Source: JAPLDB01 sp038230515
GTDB taxonomy: Bacteria > Bacteroidota > Bacteroidia > AKYH767-A > 2013-40CM-41-45
Reading direction: 5' to 3'
Assembly: GCA_038230515.1 (NCBI GenBank)
Contig: JBBRND010000008.1
Span: 87,180-151,179, forward strand
Length of the DNA stretch: 64,000 bases
Shown here piece after piece: positions 7,510 through 16,848 of the stretch (its first letter is position 1; every line of letters begins with the position of its first letter). The notes below the pieces were generated by a model. That model saw only the letters and a list, made by a program, of their open reading frames with translations, was not told where the DNA came from and made no database searches. A program made the translations under genes and the position numbers.

Positions 7510-9480
7510 ATGACAAATTCAACCAACAGGTTTTTTCTTAATACTCTTTACTTAATACTTTATACTCTCTTCGCTTCGGCACAGGATTACACCTCCGGAA
7601 ACCCCGCTGCCATCCGCGCCTTCGAGCAAGCCGTTCGTTTTTATGACGATCACGCAAGCGATAAAACCATTGAAGCACTAAATTCTGCCATTGAAAAAGA
7701 TCCGAAGTTCGTTGAAGCATACACGCTCCGCGGAAACGTTTATGACGACCTTCATAAGTTCGATCTTTCCACCGCTGATTACAAAAAAGCCATCGAACTC
7801 AAACCCGATTTTCATTACAACACTTTTTTTTCTCTCGGTACTGCCGAGTTTCGCACAGCTAAATATGAAGATTCAAAAAAAGACTTACAATCTTTCATTG
7901 ATTCACCAAAACCAAACCCCGTACTCCTTGCACGAGCAACCTTTCTCCTTTCCTGTTGCAGTTTTTCCATCGAAGCAATGCAGCATCCCGTTCCCTTCAA
8001 GCCCATAAACCTTGGCGATAGCATCAACACCAAAGACGATGAAGTGCTCCCCACAATTACTGCCGATGGAAAATCTCTTCTTTTCGAAAAACAATTTGCA
8101 ACAGTTGACATGTACGGAAAAAAATCTCGCGGAGAAGATTTCTACATCAGCGAATACAAAAAAGATCACTGGACTAAAGCAGTTCCTTTAACCGAACTCA
8201 ACACCAGTGGCAACGAAGGCGCATCCTGTTTCTCTCCTGACGGACAATATTTATTCTTCACCGGCTGCGAAAGCAACTATGGCTATCCCGAAGGAAGAGA
8301 AAAAGGTTTGGGCTCATGCGATATTTATATTTCGAAAAAGATTGGCAACAAATTTCAGGCGCCTCGCGATCTTGGAGTTCCCGTAAACACAAATAAATAT
8401 GAAACACAACCATCCTTTTCTTCTGATGGCCGCACACTTTATTTCATTCGCAGAGTAAAAGGTGCCGATGGCAGAGAAAATCAGGACATCTTCGTAACGT
8501 TTATTGATGATAACAGCAATTGGAGCGTGCCTGTTGCACTACCTTCAAACATAAACACTCCGGGAGAAGAATATAGCGTCTTCATTCATCCCGATAACCA
8601 AACATTATATTTCGCATCCGATGGTCATCCCGGCTTTGGCGGACTCGATATCTTCATGAGCAAACGTAGAGAAGACGGTAGCTGGGGCGATCCCGTAAAT
8701 CTTGGTTATCCAATCAACACTTCAAATGATGAAAGCAGCTTACTCGTAAGTCCTGACGGCAACACTGCATACTTTGCTTCGAATAGAAGTGACTCGCGCG
8801 GTGGTTTGGATTTGTATCAGTTCGATCTCTATGATGGAGCAAGGCCAAACAAAATAACTTACCTCAAAGGAATTGTATTTGATGCCGACACAAAAAAACC
8901 GCTCGCAGCAAGCTTTGAATTAATTGATCTTGAAACTGCAAAAACAATCGTTCGCTCTTCATCAAATGAAGCAACCGGAGAATTTTTAGTCTGTCTCCCC
9001 TCCGGAAAAAGCTATGCCCTCAATGTTTCAAAAGATGGCTATCTTTTTTACTCTGATAATTTTATGCTGAAGGATACTGCCTCGGTGAAGAAGCCATATC
9101 TCAAAGATGTTCCCCTCAAACCCATCAAAGCAGGGCAAAGTATCGTGTTGAAAAACATTTTTTACGAAGTAGATAAATACGATCTCAAAGAAGAATCGCG
9201 CGCAGAAATCGGAAAGATGATCGCCTTCATGAAAAAAAACCCAACTGTCAAAGTTGAAATTAGCGGTCACACAGATAACACAGGCAGTAAAGAACACAAT
9301 CAAGCCCTTTCAGAAAACCGAGCAAAGACAGTTTACGATCACATGATCGCAAGCGGAGCAGATTCATCGCATCTCGTTTACAAAGGATACGCTGACACAA
9401 AACCAATCGCCAATAACACAGCGGAAGTCGGCAGATCTCAAAACAGAAGAACCGAGTTCATGATTGTTTCAGTCAATTGA
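7510..9480 (+). CDS. PorE-like T9SS/OmpA-family protein (TPR, PD40 propeller, CRD, OmpA)
   Basis: The 656-residue protein has a signal peptide (about 24 residues, ending FASAQ). Then come TPR repeats (about 30-140; AYTLRGNVYDDLHKFDLSTADYKKAIEL), a WD40-like PD40 propeller (about 185-435; repeated SPDGQYLFFTGC, SSDGRTLYFIRR, SPDGNTAYFASNR), a carboxypeptidase-regulatory-like domain (about 450-535) and an OmpA peptidoglycan-binding domain (about 545-656; GHTDNTGSKEHNQALSENRA and GRSQNRRTEF). This order is that of PorE of the Porphyromonas T9SS, which tethers the secretion machine to peptidoglycan. PorE is a lipoprotein and no lipobox is seen here, so a paralogous OmpA protein is possible. It ends two bases before the convergent gene at 9483. 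Confidence 0.85.
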   Translation: MTNSTNRFFLNTLYLILYTLFASAQDYTSGNPAAIRAFEQAVRFYDDHASDKTIEALNSAIEKDPKFVEAYTLRGNVYDDLHKFDLSTADYKKAIELKPDFHYNTFFSLGTAEFRTAKYEDSKKDLQSFIDSPKPNPVLLARATFLLSCCSFSIEAMQHPVPFKPINLGDSINTKDDEVLPTITADGKSLLFEKQFATVDMYGKKSRGEDFYISEYKKDHWTKAVPLTELNTSGNEGASCFSPDGQYLFFTGCESNYGYPEGREKGLGSCDIYISKKIGNKFQAPRDLGVPVNTNKYETQPSFSSDGRTLYFIRRVKGADGRENQDIFVTFIDDNSNWSVPVALPSNINTPGEEYSVFIHPDNQTLYFASDGHPGFGGLDIFMSKRREDGSWGDPVNLGYPINTSNDESSLLVSPDGNTAYFASNRSDSRGGLDLYQFDLYDGARPNKITYLKGIVFDADTKKPLAASFELIDLETAKTIVRSSSNEATGEFLVCLPSGKSYALNVSKDGYLFYSDNFMLKDTASVKKPYLKDVPLKPIKAGQSIVLKNIFYEVDKYDLKEESRAEIGKMIAFMKKNPTVKVEISGHTDNTGSKEHNQALSENRAKTVYDHMIASGADSSHLVYKGYADTKPIANNTAEVGRSQNRRTEFMIVSVN

Positions 9481-9482
9481 AA

Positions 9483-10721
9483 TCACCCAACCCATTCACC
9501 CGATAAAAATCGGTGAAAGAAAATCATCATGAATGTTACATTGCATCCCAAGATGGAGTAATACCCGATATTTTTAAAAACTTTATTTTCTGAAGTGCAT
9601 GCAAGCAGAAAAATTAAATAAAGAGTAAGAAATTCAAATTTGAGCAGCGCTTGAATATGAACGTAGCTCGCAAACAAGAGCCAGAATACACTAGAGAATA
9701 CAAAAAGAATCAATACATTTTTCTTGTTGAATAATTGCCTTTGCAAAAGTTCATTAATCGCAATCACAAAAAAAGCCGAACAGAATAAATATCTATTCAA
9801 ACTATTCAACACTCCCCCGCGTGTAAAGAGAATGATCAAAGATAAAATACCAAGATAACAAAGCGAAAAAGTAAATGACTTCTCAAATTGAATGATTGCA
9901 GGTTTATTTTTTAGTTTATTGATGAGAAGATAAGCAATTATCGCAGCAGCAATCATTCCAAACAAGAAGGTAACCGCATCAAGCCGCACAATAAATCCAC
10001 CTGCCCATGAACTGAGAGGAAAAGCAGGGATGCGAAAATAATTTCCCCATCCTTTCTGCACACGAAAGAATGCAAGCGAATCACCTGTTTGAAAATATTG
10101 AAGCAACAACACTAGACCAAAACTCACGAAACATGAAACAATAAGCCAACCGGATTTCAACAACGCGCTTTCTGATTTGTCTCTCGAAAGAAAAAAAAGA
10201 ACCAGAATAGCTGGAATAAAAACTGCTACCACGGGTCTTGTAAGCCCCGCTAAAAATAATCCGGTGATGAGAAGAGTAAAATTCTTTTTCTGCAATCCCA
10301 CCAAAGCCATCGTTGAAGTAAGAAAGAAAATTGCCTCCGAAAAAGGAAGGAAAAGAAATATAAAACTTGGTATGGAAGCAATCAGCAAAACATTTTTCAA
10401 TTGAATGTTGAAAACTGAAGCAAGCCAAGAAAACGAAAAAATAAAAATCAACCCATTAATGGTGCTTATGCCAATACTCCCGATATGAAACCAGCTCCAG
10501 AGCAGTGGAAAGAGCGGAAAGAAAGCAACCATGCCAGTGTTGTATTCATTTCTCCGTATGGCATCATAATGCATGGCATCCCAATTAAGAAAATTGTTTT
10601 GCGAAAAAATGGAAGTGGAAAGAGAGAAATGTTCAATGCAAAAGAAAACCAGCAGACAACAGAAATAAAAAAGGAGAAGAAGTGCAACAGATTTTTCAAA
10701 ATGCTTTTTATCAGTTTCCAC
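9483..10721 (-). CDS. Multi-pass membrane protein, PIG-V/GT-C mannosyltransferase-like
   Basis: The 412-residue protein is almost entirely hydrophobic with about 10-12 membrane segments. After the first helix it carries NFLNWDAMHYDAIRRNEY and then VAFFPLFPLLW, which correspond to the WDxxxY and AFFPxxP motifs of PIG-V-type GT-C glycosyltransferases. These use lipid-linked sugars on the outer face of the cytoplasmic membrane. Substrate and acceptor are unknown. It is the last gene of a five-gene minus-strand operon, starting 11 bases after the stop of the T9SS gene upstream. The assignment rests on motif memory and topology; another GT-C family is possible. Confidence 0.65.
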   Translation of the reverse strand: METDKKHFEKSVALLLLFYFCCLLVFFCIEHFSLSTSIFSQNNFLNWDAMHYDAIRRNEYNTGMVAFFPLFPLLWSWFHIGSIGISTINGLIFIFSFSWLASVFNIQLKNVLLIASIPSFIFLFLPFSEAIFFLTSTMALVGLQKKNFTLLITGLFLAGLTRPVVAVFIPAILVLFFLSRDKSESALLKSGWLIVSCFVSFGLVLLLQYFQTGDSLAFFRVQKGWGNYFRIPAFPLSSWAGGFIVRLDAVTFLFGMIAAAIIAYLLINKLKNKPAIIQFEKSFTFSLCYLGILSLIILFTRGGVLNSLNRYLFCSAFFVIAINELLQRQLFNKKNVLILFVFSSVFWLLFASYVHIQALLKFEFLTLYLIFLLACTSENKVFKNIGYYSILGCNVTFMMIFFHRFLSGEWVG

Positions 10722-10732
10722 TTTTGCAAAAG

Positions 10733-12217
10733 TTAGAAGATAACAAGTTTGTCAGTTGCTTGTAGCAGATCATCCTCATAAATGCTGACAAAGTAAATGC
10801 CGCTTTGCAATTCCTGACCTTTTGAAATTGTAACCGGGAATTTCTTTATAATATTATTTTCAATTTCTTTTCCCATCACATCAACAATCTTTAGCTCATA
10901 TTTTTTTCCTGAAATCGACTTCGTAAAGTTAACGGAAGTACTGTTCGCACAAGGATTCGGGTAGATTGAAAAAAAGTTTTGCTCGCCAGCAATTTCATTT
11001 ACTCCAACATGCTCATCGTTGAAGGTATGAATACTCAGAGGAAAATATCCCGCAAAGGAATCAATGCGTATCAAGTAAACATCTTCCAATCCAAATCCAT
11101 AGCTTGTTGTAATTCCTGCAAAAACAAGTTGTCCGTCCTTTCCAACAGCCATTGAAAAACCTTCATCATCATCCGTACCTCCCCAATTGGCGCCATTGTC
11201 AAAGTTTCCATTGCTTAAGAAATGAAGCATGAATAAGGATTTCCCGCCAAGACCATAACTCTGTGTCATGCCACCGATCACCATTTCCCCATTGGAAAGT
11301 TGCTTGGCAAATCTTCCTTCTTCGTCATTCCCGGTTGTGTTCGAACCTCCATCAACTTGAGAATGCAAAACAATTCCTGACGTATCTGTTTTCAACAAAT
11401 ACATTTGTTTGTCAGTAGGACCTGGAAAACTTTTAGAGGTTCCGAAAACTAAATAGTTGCCATCAATAGTGGTATCAATTGAATAGCCCGCATCGAAGTT
11501 AGCGCCACCGTAGGTTTTTGTCCATAAGGTATCTCCATCTTCATTTATTTTTACAAGGTAATAATCTTTATCACCTGCTCCGAAACTATTTGTTTCGCCA
11601 AGTATCAGGTAATTTGAATATTGATCTTTAATAATTGAATGCACCTCCTCATCATTAGCACCACCAATATTTTTTTTCCAGACAACGTTTCCAACAGAAT
11701 CGGCTTTAATGATCAGCATATCTTCACCACCGTTACTTGGACTGTAGGTGCTTCCACAAATAATAAACCCACCATCATTTGCATTTTCAATGGCGTATCC
11801 GAAATCCCAATCCGTACCACCAAAAGTTTTTGACCATTGCATATCTCCTGTCGCAGATATTTTTATCAGCAGTGCATCATAACCTGAAGAAATATTTTGA
11901 TTAGTAAATCCAATCAAAGCAAACCCATGATCGGATGTTTCTCTCACCCCATATCCCCATTCAATTGCGGATGTGCCGTAAACTTGCGACCATTCCCTGT
12001 TACAGTTTCGATCTGTCTTTATTACATACATGTCTGAAGTGCCCGCACCAGCACTAGAAGTAGAGCCAACTATAATGTAACCTGAGTCACTTGTACACAT
12101 AATTTGTCGTGCAAAATCATGACCGCTTTTGCCATAAGTATAAACAAAAGCAGTATCTGTATTAGCAGATGCTTTAAAAAATAAAATAAGAAAAAGAAAA
12201 CTTGAAATTATTTTCAT
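10733..12217 (-). CDS. Secreted repeat protein with T9SS type A sorting domain
   Basis: This is a 494-residue protein with a signal peptide (MKIISSFLFLILFFKASA). The body (20-390) consists of about seven ~50-residue repeats with the pattern ktYGG...D.GYSI..T.DGNYLVFG.T.SFG.GD.D.YLvKtD..Gdt.W, a beta-propeller-like family common in Bacteroidota. The last ~80 residues form a type A sorting domain with IYPNPCANSTSVNF, LKIVDVMGKEI and SGIYFVSIYEDDLLQATDKLVIF. It should be exported by Sec, then by the T9SS, and attached to or released from the surface. The ligand is unknown. It is three bases downstream of kdsA in the same operon. Confidence 0.87.
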   Translation of the reverse strand: MKIISSFLFLILFFKASANTDTAFVYTYGKSGHDFARQIMCTSDSGYIIVGSTSSAGAGTSDMYVIKTDRNCNREWSQVYGTSAIEWGYGVRETSDHGFALIGFTNQNISSGYDALLIKISATGDMQWSKTFGGTDWDFGYAIENANDGGFIICGSTYSPSNGGEDMLIIKADSVGNVVWKKNIGGANDEEVHSIIKDQYSNYLILGETNSFGAGDKDYYLVKINEDGDTLWTKTYGGANFDAGYSIDTTIDGNYLVFGTSKSFPGPTDKQMYLLKTDTSGIVLHSQVDGGSNTTGNDEEGRFAKQLSNGEMVIGGMTQSYGLGGKSLFMLHFLSNGNFDNGANWGGTDDDEGFSMAVGKDGQLVFAGITTSYGFGLEDVYLIRIDSFAGYFPLSIHTFNDEHVGVNEIAGEQNFFSIYPNPCANSTSVNFTKSISGKKYELKIVDVMGKEIENNIIKKFPVTISKGQELQSGIYFVSIYEDDLLQATDKLVIF

Positions 12218-12220
12218 TGC

Positions 12221-13030
12221 TCAGATAACACTTCTGATTCGAATTAATTTCAGCAATAAATCTTCCAGCAAATCAAGATGCAGCATATTCGCTCCATCAC
12301 TCTTTGCATTCTTCGGATCAGGATGAGTTTCAATAAAAATTCCGTCTGCACCAACTGCAATCCCTGCTTTCGCAATTGTTTCAATCAGTTCAGGTCGTCC
12401 TCCGGTTACACCACTTGATTGATTCGGTTGTTGGAGTGAATGCGTAACATCAAGAACAACGGGGCAATTATTTTTTTTCATTTCACCGATACCGCGATAA
12501 TCCACAATCAAATCCTGGTAACCAAACATACTTCCGCGTTCAGTCAACATCACATTATTGTTTCCTGTTCCACGCACTTTGTCAAGAGCAAACTTCATTG
12601 AGTCGGGTGAGAGAAATTGCCCTTTCTTTATATTCACGGTCTTTCCTGTTTTCCCTGCCGCTACAAGCAAGTCAGTTTGACGACAGAGGAACGCAGGTAT
12701 CTGCAACACATCAACAACCTGCGCTGCGAACGTTGCTTCATCACTTTCATGAATATCCGTAAGCACAGGAACACTGAGTGTTTCTTTTATTTTTTTTAGA
12801 ATCATCAATGAAGGTTCATCTCCAATTCCTGTAAATGAATCAACGCGCGAACGATTTGCTTTGCGGTAGCTTGCCTTGAAGATGAAAGGAATTTTTAAGC
12901 GGGACGTAATTTCCTGCACACGCTTTGCAATGTCCATTGTCATATCCTCGCTCTCAACAATGCATGGACCAGCTATGAGAAAGAAATTATTCGAGTCAGT
13001 ATTTTTTATGTTTGGAATTTGAGAAAGCAT
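12221..13030 (-). CDS. kdsA: 3-deoxy-8-phosphooctulonate synthase
   Basis: The 269-residue enzyme condenses phosphoenolpyruvate with arabinose-5-phosphate to give KDO-8-phosphate, a precursor of the LPS inner core. Signatures: FFLIAGPCIVESEDMTM near the start, FKASYRKANRSRVDSFTGIG near 50-70, PAFLCRQTDLLVAAGKTGK near 115-133, NIKKGQFLSP, DVTHSLQQPN with GGRPELI near 195-210, and GIFIETHPDPKNAKSDGANML near the end. The Cys of AGPCIV and the His of DVTH suggest the usual core fold. It starts one base after the stop of the beta-barrel gene, which suggests tight co-transcription with envelope genes. Confidence 0.96.
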   Translation of the reverse strand: MLSQIPNIKNTDSNNFFLIAGPCIVESEDMTMDIAKRVQEITSRLKIPFIFKASYRKANRSRVDSFTGIGDEPSLMILKKIKETLSVPVLTDIHESDEATFAAQVVDVLQIPAFLCRQTDLLVAAGKTGKTVNIKKGQFLSPDSMKFALDKVRGTGNNNVMLTERGSMFGYQDLIVDYRGIGEMKKNNCPVVLDVTHSLQQPNQSSGVTGGRPELIETIAKAGIAVGADGIFIETHPDPKNAKSDGANMLHLDLLEDLLLKLIRIRSVI

Positions 13031-13031
13031 T

Positions 13032-14297
13032 TCAGAAACTTTTTGACAAAGATAAATAAGTACCTTGGCTTTTGCCTGTTTTGTAGGTAATCATCGGATA
13101 AACGTAACTGCTCCCTATCTCAAATTTCAAATGCCACGGAAACAAATGTACGATACTCAGCCCTGCATGAAAAGTTGTGTAGCCGCCCGATGCCATTACT
13201 AAACCGATTTGGTTCGAACGATTCACTTGGTAGTTCAATGCTGCAATATATCTCATTGTAGAATTTGTTTTCAGCAAAATATCAATTCCCAGAGTTGCGG
13301 ATAATTTATTTTCAGGAAACGAACGTGTGTACGATCCTGAAACTTTTATTGGCAGATCAGTAGTGATTCGTTGCTCCTTTCTGTTTTGAATAAAGTTTTG
13401 ATAAAACGTACTGTCGAACGATGTATTTATTTTTACTGAATCTTTCAAATCAAAAAGATCGCGCACATCAATACCATCAAAATGAAAAGTGGAATCAATA
13501 GAAACCTCAGTGCTCCATTTATTCCAATGAATACTTCCGAAATTTTCCACTGAAAAAGCTACTATTGAGTTTTCGGTTTCATATTCGAGATAAAAATCTC
13601 CTGCATATCCGGTGCCGTCTAACTTTGATGGATGCTGGGAAGCTGAGTCATCCGTTTGAATCGTTGCGTGAAGATCGGCATCAATGTATTCTCCAATCGG
13701 ATCGGTATAAAGAGACGAACCACCGGTTTCAATTTTCAGGAAGCTAATCCCATTATTGATGGCAATGTCAGCGCCAATAAATAACTTTCCGGAATTTGAA
13801 ATACTAAATTCATTACTGATTCCGAAAACAAACTGGCGGTAGGAATATTGATGGTAAGAGAAATCACTCATGTCGGCAGTTTTGCCCCCAAACATTTTAT
13901 TTCCTCTGAAATAAAGTTCAAAAAAATCTTTAGAAAATTTTGAATCAACATGCCCACGGTTTCGGTAAGCAATATATGCTTGCAAATGATGATTGCTTGT
14001 ATCCGGACGAAACGTTAGTGCAACCTGCCAGTTGGCTTCTCCACCGAATATATTTTGATCAGAAAGATTTTTGGTGATACTATTCTCATCGTCAGTAGAA
14101 ATAAACTTCCGCTGATAATAATCACCTGCAAATTGATTAGTGATTACATCAGAAGCAAAAAAATAATTTCCGTATGTACTGATCAAAACATGTTGAGTTG
14201 TGTCTTTCAGGAAATGACTTTGCAAACACAAGTCACTTTGAGCAGATGAGCGCATCGAAAACAAAAAACAAAAAACAAAAAGCAATTTATTCTTCAC
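13032..14297 (-). CDS. Predicted outer-membrane beta-barrel protein (DUF5723-like)
   Basis: The 421-residue product has a signal peptide (MKNKLLFVFCFLFSMRSSAQ) and a body of alternating amphipathic strands, many with aromatic girdles (QVALTFRPD, LQAYIAYRNRG, RQFVFGISNEFSI, LKFEIGSSYVYPMITYKTG). The segment VAFSVENFGSIHWNKW resembles the turn common in the Bacteroidota DUF5723 outer-membrane family. It ends in a strand finishing with Phe (YLSLSKSF), as in BAM-assembled barrels. Role unknown. It is sandwiched between a lipoprotein gene (3-base gap) and kdsA (1-base gap). Confidence 0.65.
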   Translation of the reverse strand: MKNKLLFVFCFLFSMRSSAQSDLCLQSHFLKDTTQHVLISTYGNYFFASDVITNQFAGDYYQRKFISTDDENSITKNLSDQNIFGGEANWQVALTFRPDTSNHHLQAYIAYRNRGHVDSKFSKDFFELYFRGNKMFGGKTADMSDFSYHQYSYRQFVFGISNEFSISNSGKLFIGADIAINNGISFLKIETGGSSLYTDPIGEYIDADLHATIQTDDSASQHPSKLDGTGYAGDFYLEYETENSIVAFSVENFGSIHWNKWSTEVSIDSTFHFDGIDVRDLFDLKDSVKINTSFDSTFYQNFIQNRKEQRITTDLPIKVSGSYTRSFPENKLSATLGIDILLKTNSTMRYIAALNYQVNRSNQIGLVMASGGYTTFHAGLSIVHLFPWHLKFEIGSSYVYPMITYKTGKSQGTYLSLSKSF

Positions 14298-14300
14298 CGC

Positions 14301-15884
14301 CTATCGGATTGAGTATTGAAAGTCACCAACTAATTTCAGGTCGAGTTCATAGTCAGAATAAATCTGAAGAATGTGCGGATAGCTGCTCGTGCTGAACCGT
14401 GCACGTATTGCAATGCGTGAAGCGCTTAGAAGTAAATTCTTTCTGCTCACAGAAACCGCTATCGGAATCAACGTTCGTTGCTTGCCCGTTGCTCTGTATA
14501 AACCATTGAGTGGAGCAGGAGCAATCGTATTCGGGAAAAACAAAGAATCCACCGCCTGGTTGTTATTATTCAGAATCATCAGTTGCAATTCCAATTCAAA
14601 CGGAAATCCATTGTCAGCAATAATTGTAAAAGTACCATCACCAACATTATCCGATGTGGTTGAAGTGCCAAGGGCAATGCTTTCCGTGTCAGCAAAAAGA
14701 ATTTGATTCGCAGCGAATCGCAAAGGGAAATTCACTTTCAGATTTGCTTCAAATAAATCATCCGTATAAATAAAATCATGATGACCGGAAACATTCCCCA
14801 GCGGGTTCAGGTTAAAATTCAAATCATAAGTTAGTTTCTCCGGCAGGTTTTCTACAAGCGAAAGTATATTGCTGTTTGTATTGTCAAGCTGAACAACATA
14901 ATAAGTAGAGTTGATAGGAGCAGGAGCAGTTCCGCTTTCGCTTGCGCGGTTCAGGTTCAGAATATGATTTACAAGATTAGGCGCAACCAAATCAACCGTA
15001 GATCCCGTGCGCGTATTCACCGATTGCATAGAAGTCAGTAGCGCCTGCGCATCAGCGCCAATGCTGTTTTTAATTGTCAGCGTTGCAGAAACACTATCCA
15101 GTAAAATAGTTCCGCCACCAATCTTGCTTGTACCCAGCCGGTTCTCTCCCGATTCCGAAACCGTACCCTGCCCTAAATATCCTTTTGCATAAAGAGGAAT
15201 CAAACTCTCAAAACCAGATGTAACATCCACCACCGTATCGCCCACTGCAAGCGTCACACTAGTTCCGGTCGGATCAGTTTCTCCCTGCACCGTGTAAGTA
15301 ATATGATTGTAAATCGTACCCGCAGGTCCCGTCAGGTCAATGCTATAACCCGAAATATCAAACTTCTGGTCAAACTCCGTAAATCCCCCGGGTGGCGCAG
15401 CATCCAGCGCCTGTATCTTTTGAAACGGCACCCCGCTCAATGTTGCTTTAGGAATATTAAACGTATAAATCACCTTCGTTTGCAAATGGTTTTTTGCAAC
15501 CAGCCGCGCATACCCGCTCTTAATAATCGCTGTTGAAAGCTCCACCCCGTTCAGCGCAAGATCCATCACCTCAGGTTGCGAATAAAAAACCTGACCGGGC
15601 ATTAGCGAAATAATTCCCGGAGAAGGAAACACAGTAGAAATAAGCGTATCATGAATTTCAAAAATAGAATCAACGGGAGTAGAGTAAATATTATTGTCGT
15701 AAACAACTGTCACCGCACCATCAGGCGAAACCATTTTCAGCGAATCCCCAATCAAATCACCCACAGTAAGCGTAGCTTTAAAAATCGGAGTAAGAATAGC
15801 TACATCCCACTGCGCCCGGTCGTTTTCCTTTTTGCAATTGCTGAGAAAGAGTGCTGCACTAAGCAGCAAAGCAAGTCGTTTCAT
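14301..15884 (-). CDS. Hypothetical lipoprotein, first gene of the kdsA operon
   Basis: The start at 15884 (MKRLALLLSAALFLSNCKKEND) gives a clear lipoprotein signal with the lipobox Cys at position 17; the longer reading to 15956 would bury it. The mature part is about 510 residues, rich in Thr, Ser, Val and Asn, with repeated strand-turn-strand segments. It has a proximal block WDVAILTPIFKATLTVGDLIGD, which I recall from Bacteroidota lipoproteins that begin with this pattern. No catalytic motif is visible. Probably exposed on the outer membrane. It lies upstream of the beta-barrel gene, and the two could form a surface pair, but that is inference from position only. Confidence 0.7.
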   Translation of the reverse strand: MKRLALLLSAALFLSNCKKENDRAQWDVAILTPIFKATLTVGDLIGDSLKMVSPDGAVTVVYDNNIYSTPVDSIFEIHDTLISTVFPSPGIISLMPGQVFYSQPEVMDLALNGVELSTAIIKSGYARLVAKNHLQTKVIYTFNIPKATLSGVPFQKIQALDAAPPGGFTEFDQKFDISGYSIDLTGPAGTIYNHITYTVQGETDPTGTSVTLAVGDTVVDVTSGFESLIPLYAKGYLGQGTVSESGENRLGTSKIGGGTILLDSVSATLTIKNSIGADAQALLTSMQSVNTRTGSTVDLVAPNLVNHILNLNRASESGTAPAPINSTYYVVQLDNTNSNILSLVENLPEKLTYDLNFNLNPLGNVSGHHDFIYTDDLFEANLKVNFPLRFAANQILFADTESIALGTSTTSDNVGDGTFTIIADNGFPFELELQLMILNNNNQAVDSLFFPNTIAPAPLNGLYRATGKQRTLIPIAVSVSRKNLLLSASRIAIRARFSTSSYPHILQIYSDYELDLKLVGDFQYSIR

Positions 15885-16020
15885 CGTAGAAAAATTTTGA
15901 ATGAAGAGTTGAAATAAAAATTTAGCAACGAAAGGTTCACTTTGTTTCTTCTGCAAATATGCAATTTTTTTGCGCCATCATTCAGGTTTTAAAATTAGTA
16001 GCGAACATGCCCGTTTCAAT

Positions 16021-16290
16021 TTCGCACCCGTCCCGCTTTCCACTTCAAGCCCGCCCAGGCGGGGCTTTCCGTTTCAATCGGGGCTAGTTCACTTCTGTCC
16101 CGCTTTGTAGTTATCATTCCTAACAGCCAACAAAAAAAAGTCCGCTCACCAGCGTTCTTCAATCAACCGAGTCATGCCAGACACGCCTTTTAAAAATTGG
16201 TTCCGCGTTAGCGGAATGCCACAGGCAAAATTTTTAAACAGCGTGGGCGGCATCAAGAAGCCACGCGCCTCTCCCGTTTTTACGGGAGCT
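16021..16290. other. Gene-free segment with a cluster of hairpins
   Basis: Within the 1.1 kb gap 15885-16981, four stems lie close together: GCCCGCC/GGCGGGGC (16049-16065), a 10-bp AT stem 16189-16198/16229-16238 enclosing TTCCGC/GCGGAA (16201-16216), GCGTGG/CCACGC (16241-16266) and CTCCCGT/ACGGGAG (16271-16288). No open frame runs through it. It could be a structured RNA or a remnant of repeat elements. Confidence 0.5.
16164..16194. repeat. 31-bp direct repeat, copy 1 (left of array 2)
   Basis: It shares 28/31 bases with 16765-16795. The core is AGTCATGCCAGACACGCC. It lies on the left of the 21-bp array at 16419-16771. Confidence 0.85.
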
Positions 16291-16418
16291 TGAGCAATAT
16301 TTTTCAGTGAACCACACCCCCCGGCAGATAATCTTTTCTCCTTTCAGGTAGCATCAAACTAATCCCTCAATCCGTTTAATCACAGTTCAAACACTTACAA
16401 TGTACTGACATTCAATCA

Positions 16419-16771
16419 TTTCTCTCGAACCCCCAACCGTTTCCCGCCCACCTTCAATCGTTTCTCTCGATACGCAAATCGTTTCTCTCGACCCCATCAA
16501 CCATTTCTCTCGACCCCTAAATCGTTTCTCTCGACCTCTAAATCATTTCTCTCGAACCCAAAATCGTTTCTCTCGAACCATTAACCATTTCTCTCGAACC
16601 CCCAACCGTTTCCCGCCCACCTTCAATCGTTTCCCGCCAACCCAAAACCGTTTCCCGCCAACCAAAAACAGTTTCCCGCCAACCAAAAACAGTTTCCCGC
16701 CCAACTTAGACAGTTTCCCGCCAACCTTTAATTGTTTCTCCCGAACCACAAACCATTTCTCTCCCAACCCA
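16419..16771. repeat. Array 2: about 16.5 degenerate 21-bp tandem repeats
   Basis: Units begin TTTCTCTCGA or TTTCCCGCC and end in a more variable half of about 11 bases (for example ACCCCCAACCG, TACGCAAATCG, ACCAAAAACAG). Sixteen full units are seen; one (16482-16503) has 22 bases and so breaks the reading frame. Units 1-2 (16419-16460) are identical to units 9-10 (16588-16629), showing block duplication inside the array. The two unit types are grouped, with TCTCTCGA types mainly first and CCCGCC types later. No array-linked helical gene is found next to it. Confidence 0.9.
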
Positions 16772-16795
16772 GTCATGCCAGACACGCCCTCTAAA
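16765..16795. repeat. 31-bp direct repeat, copy 2 (right of array 2)
   Basis: It matches 16164-16194 at 28 of 31 positions and abuts the last array unit. Confidence 0.85.
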
Positions 16796-16830
16796 TCAAT
16801 CAGAACATGAACAAAAGTTGGCGGCACTTG

Positions 16831-16848
16831 ATGCAAATCAATTTGCAT
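16831..16848. promoter_or_regulatory. Palindromic site, possible operator
   Basis: ATGCAAAT and ATTTGCAT are perfect 8-base inverted repeats separated by CA. The site lies between array 2 and the 3' end of preA. No promoter is evident nearby, so regulatory use is uncertain. Confidence 0.35.

Noticed and set aside
16419..16771. CRISPR-like array (constant half plus variable half)
   Set aside because: Units of 21 bases are too short for repeat plus spacer, the constant half itself varies, and no cas gene is present.
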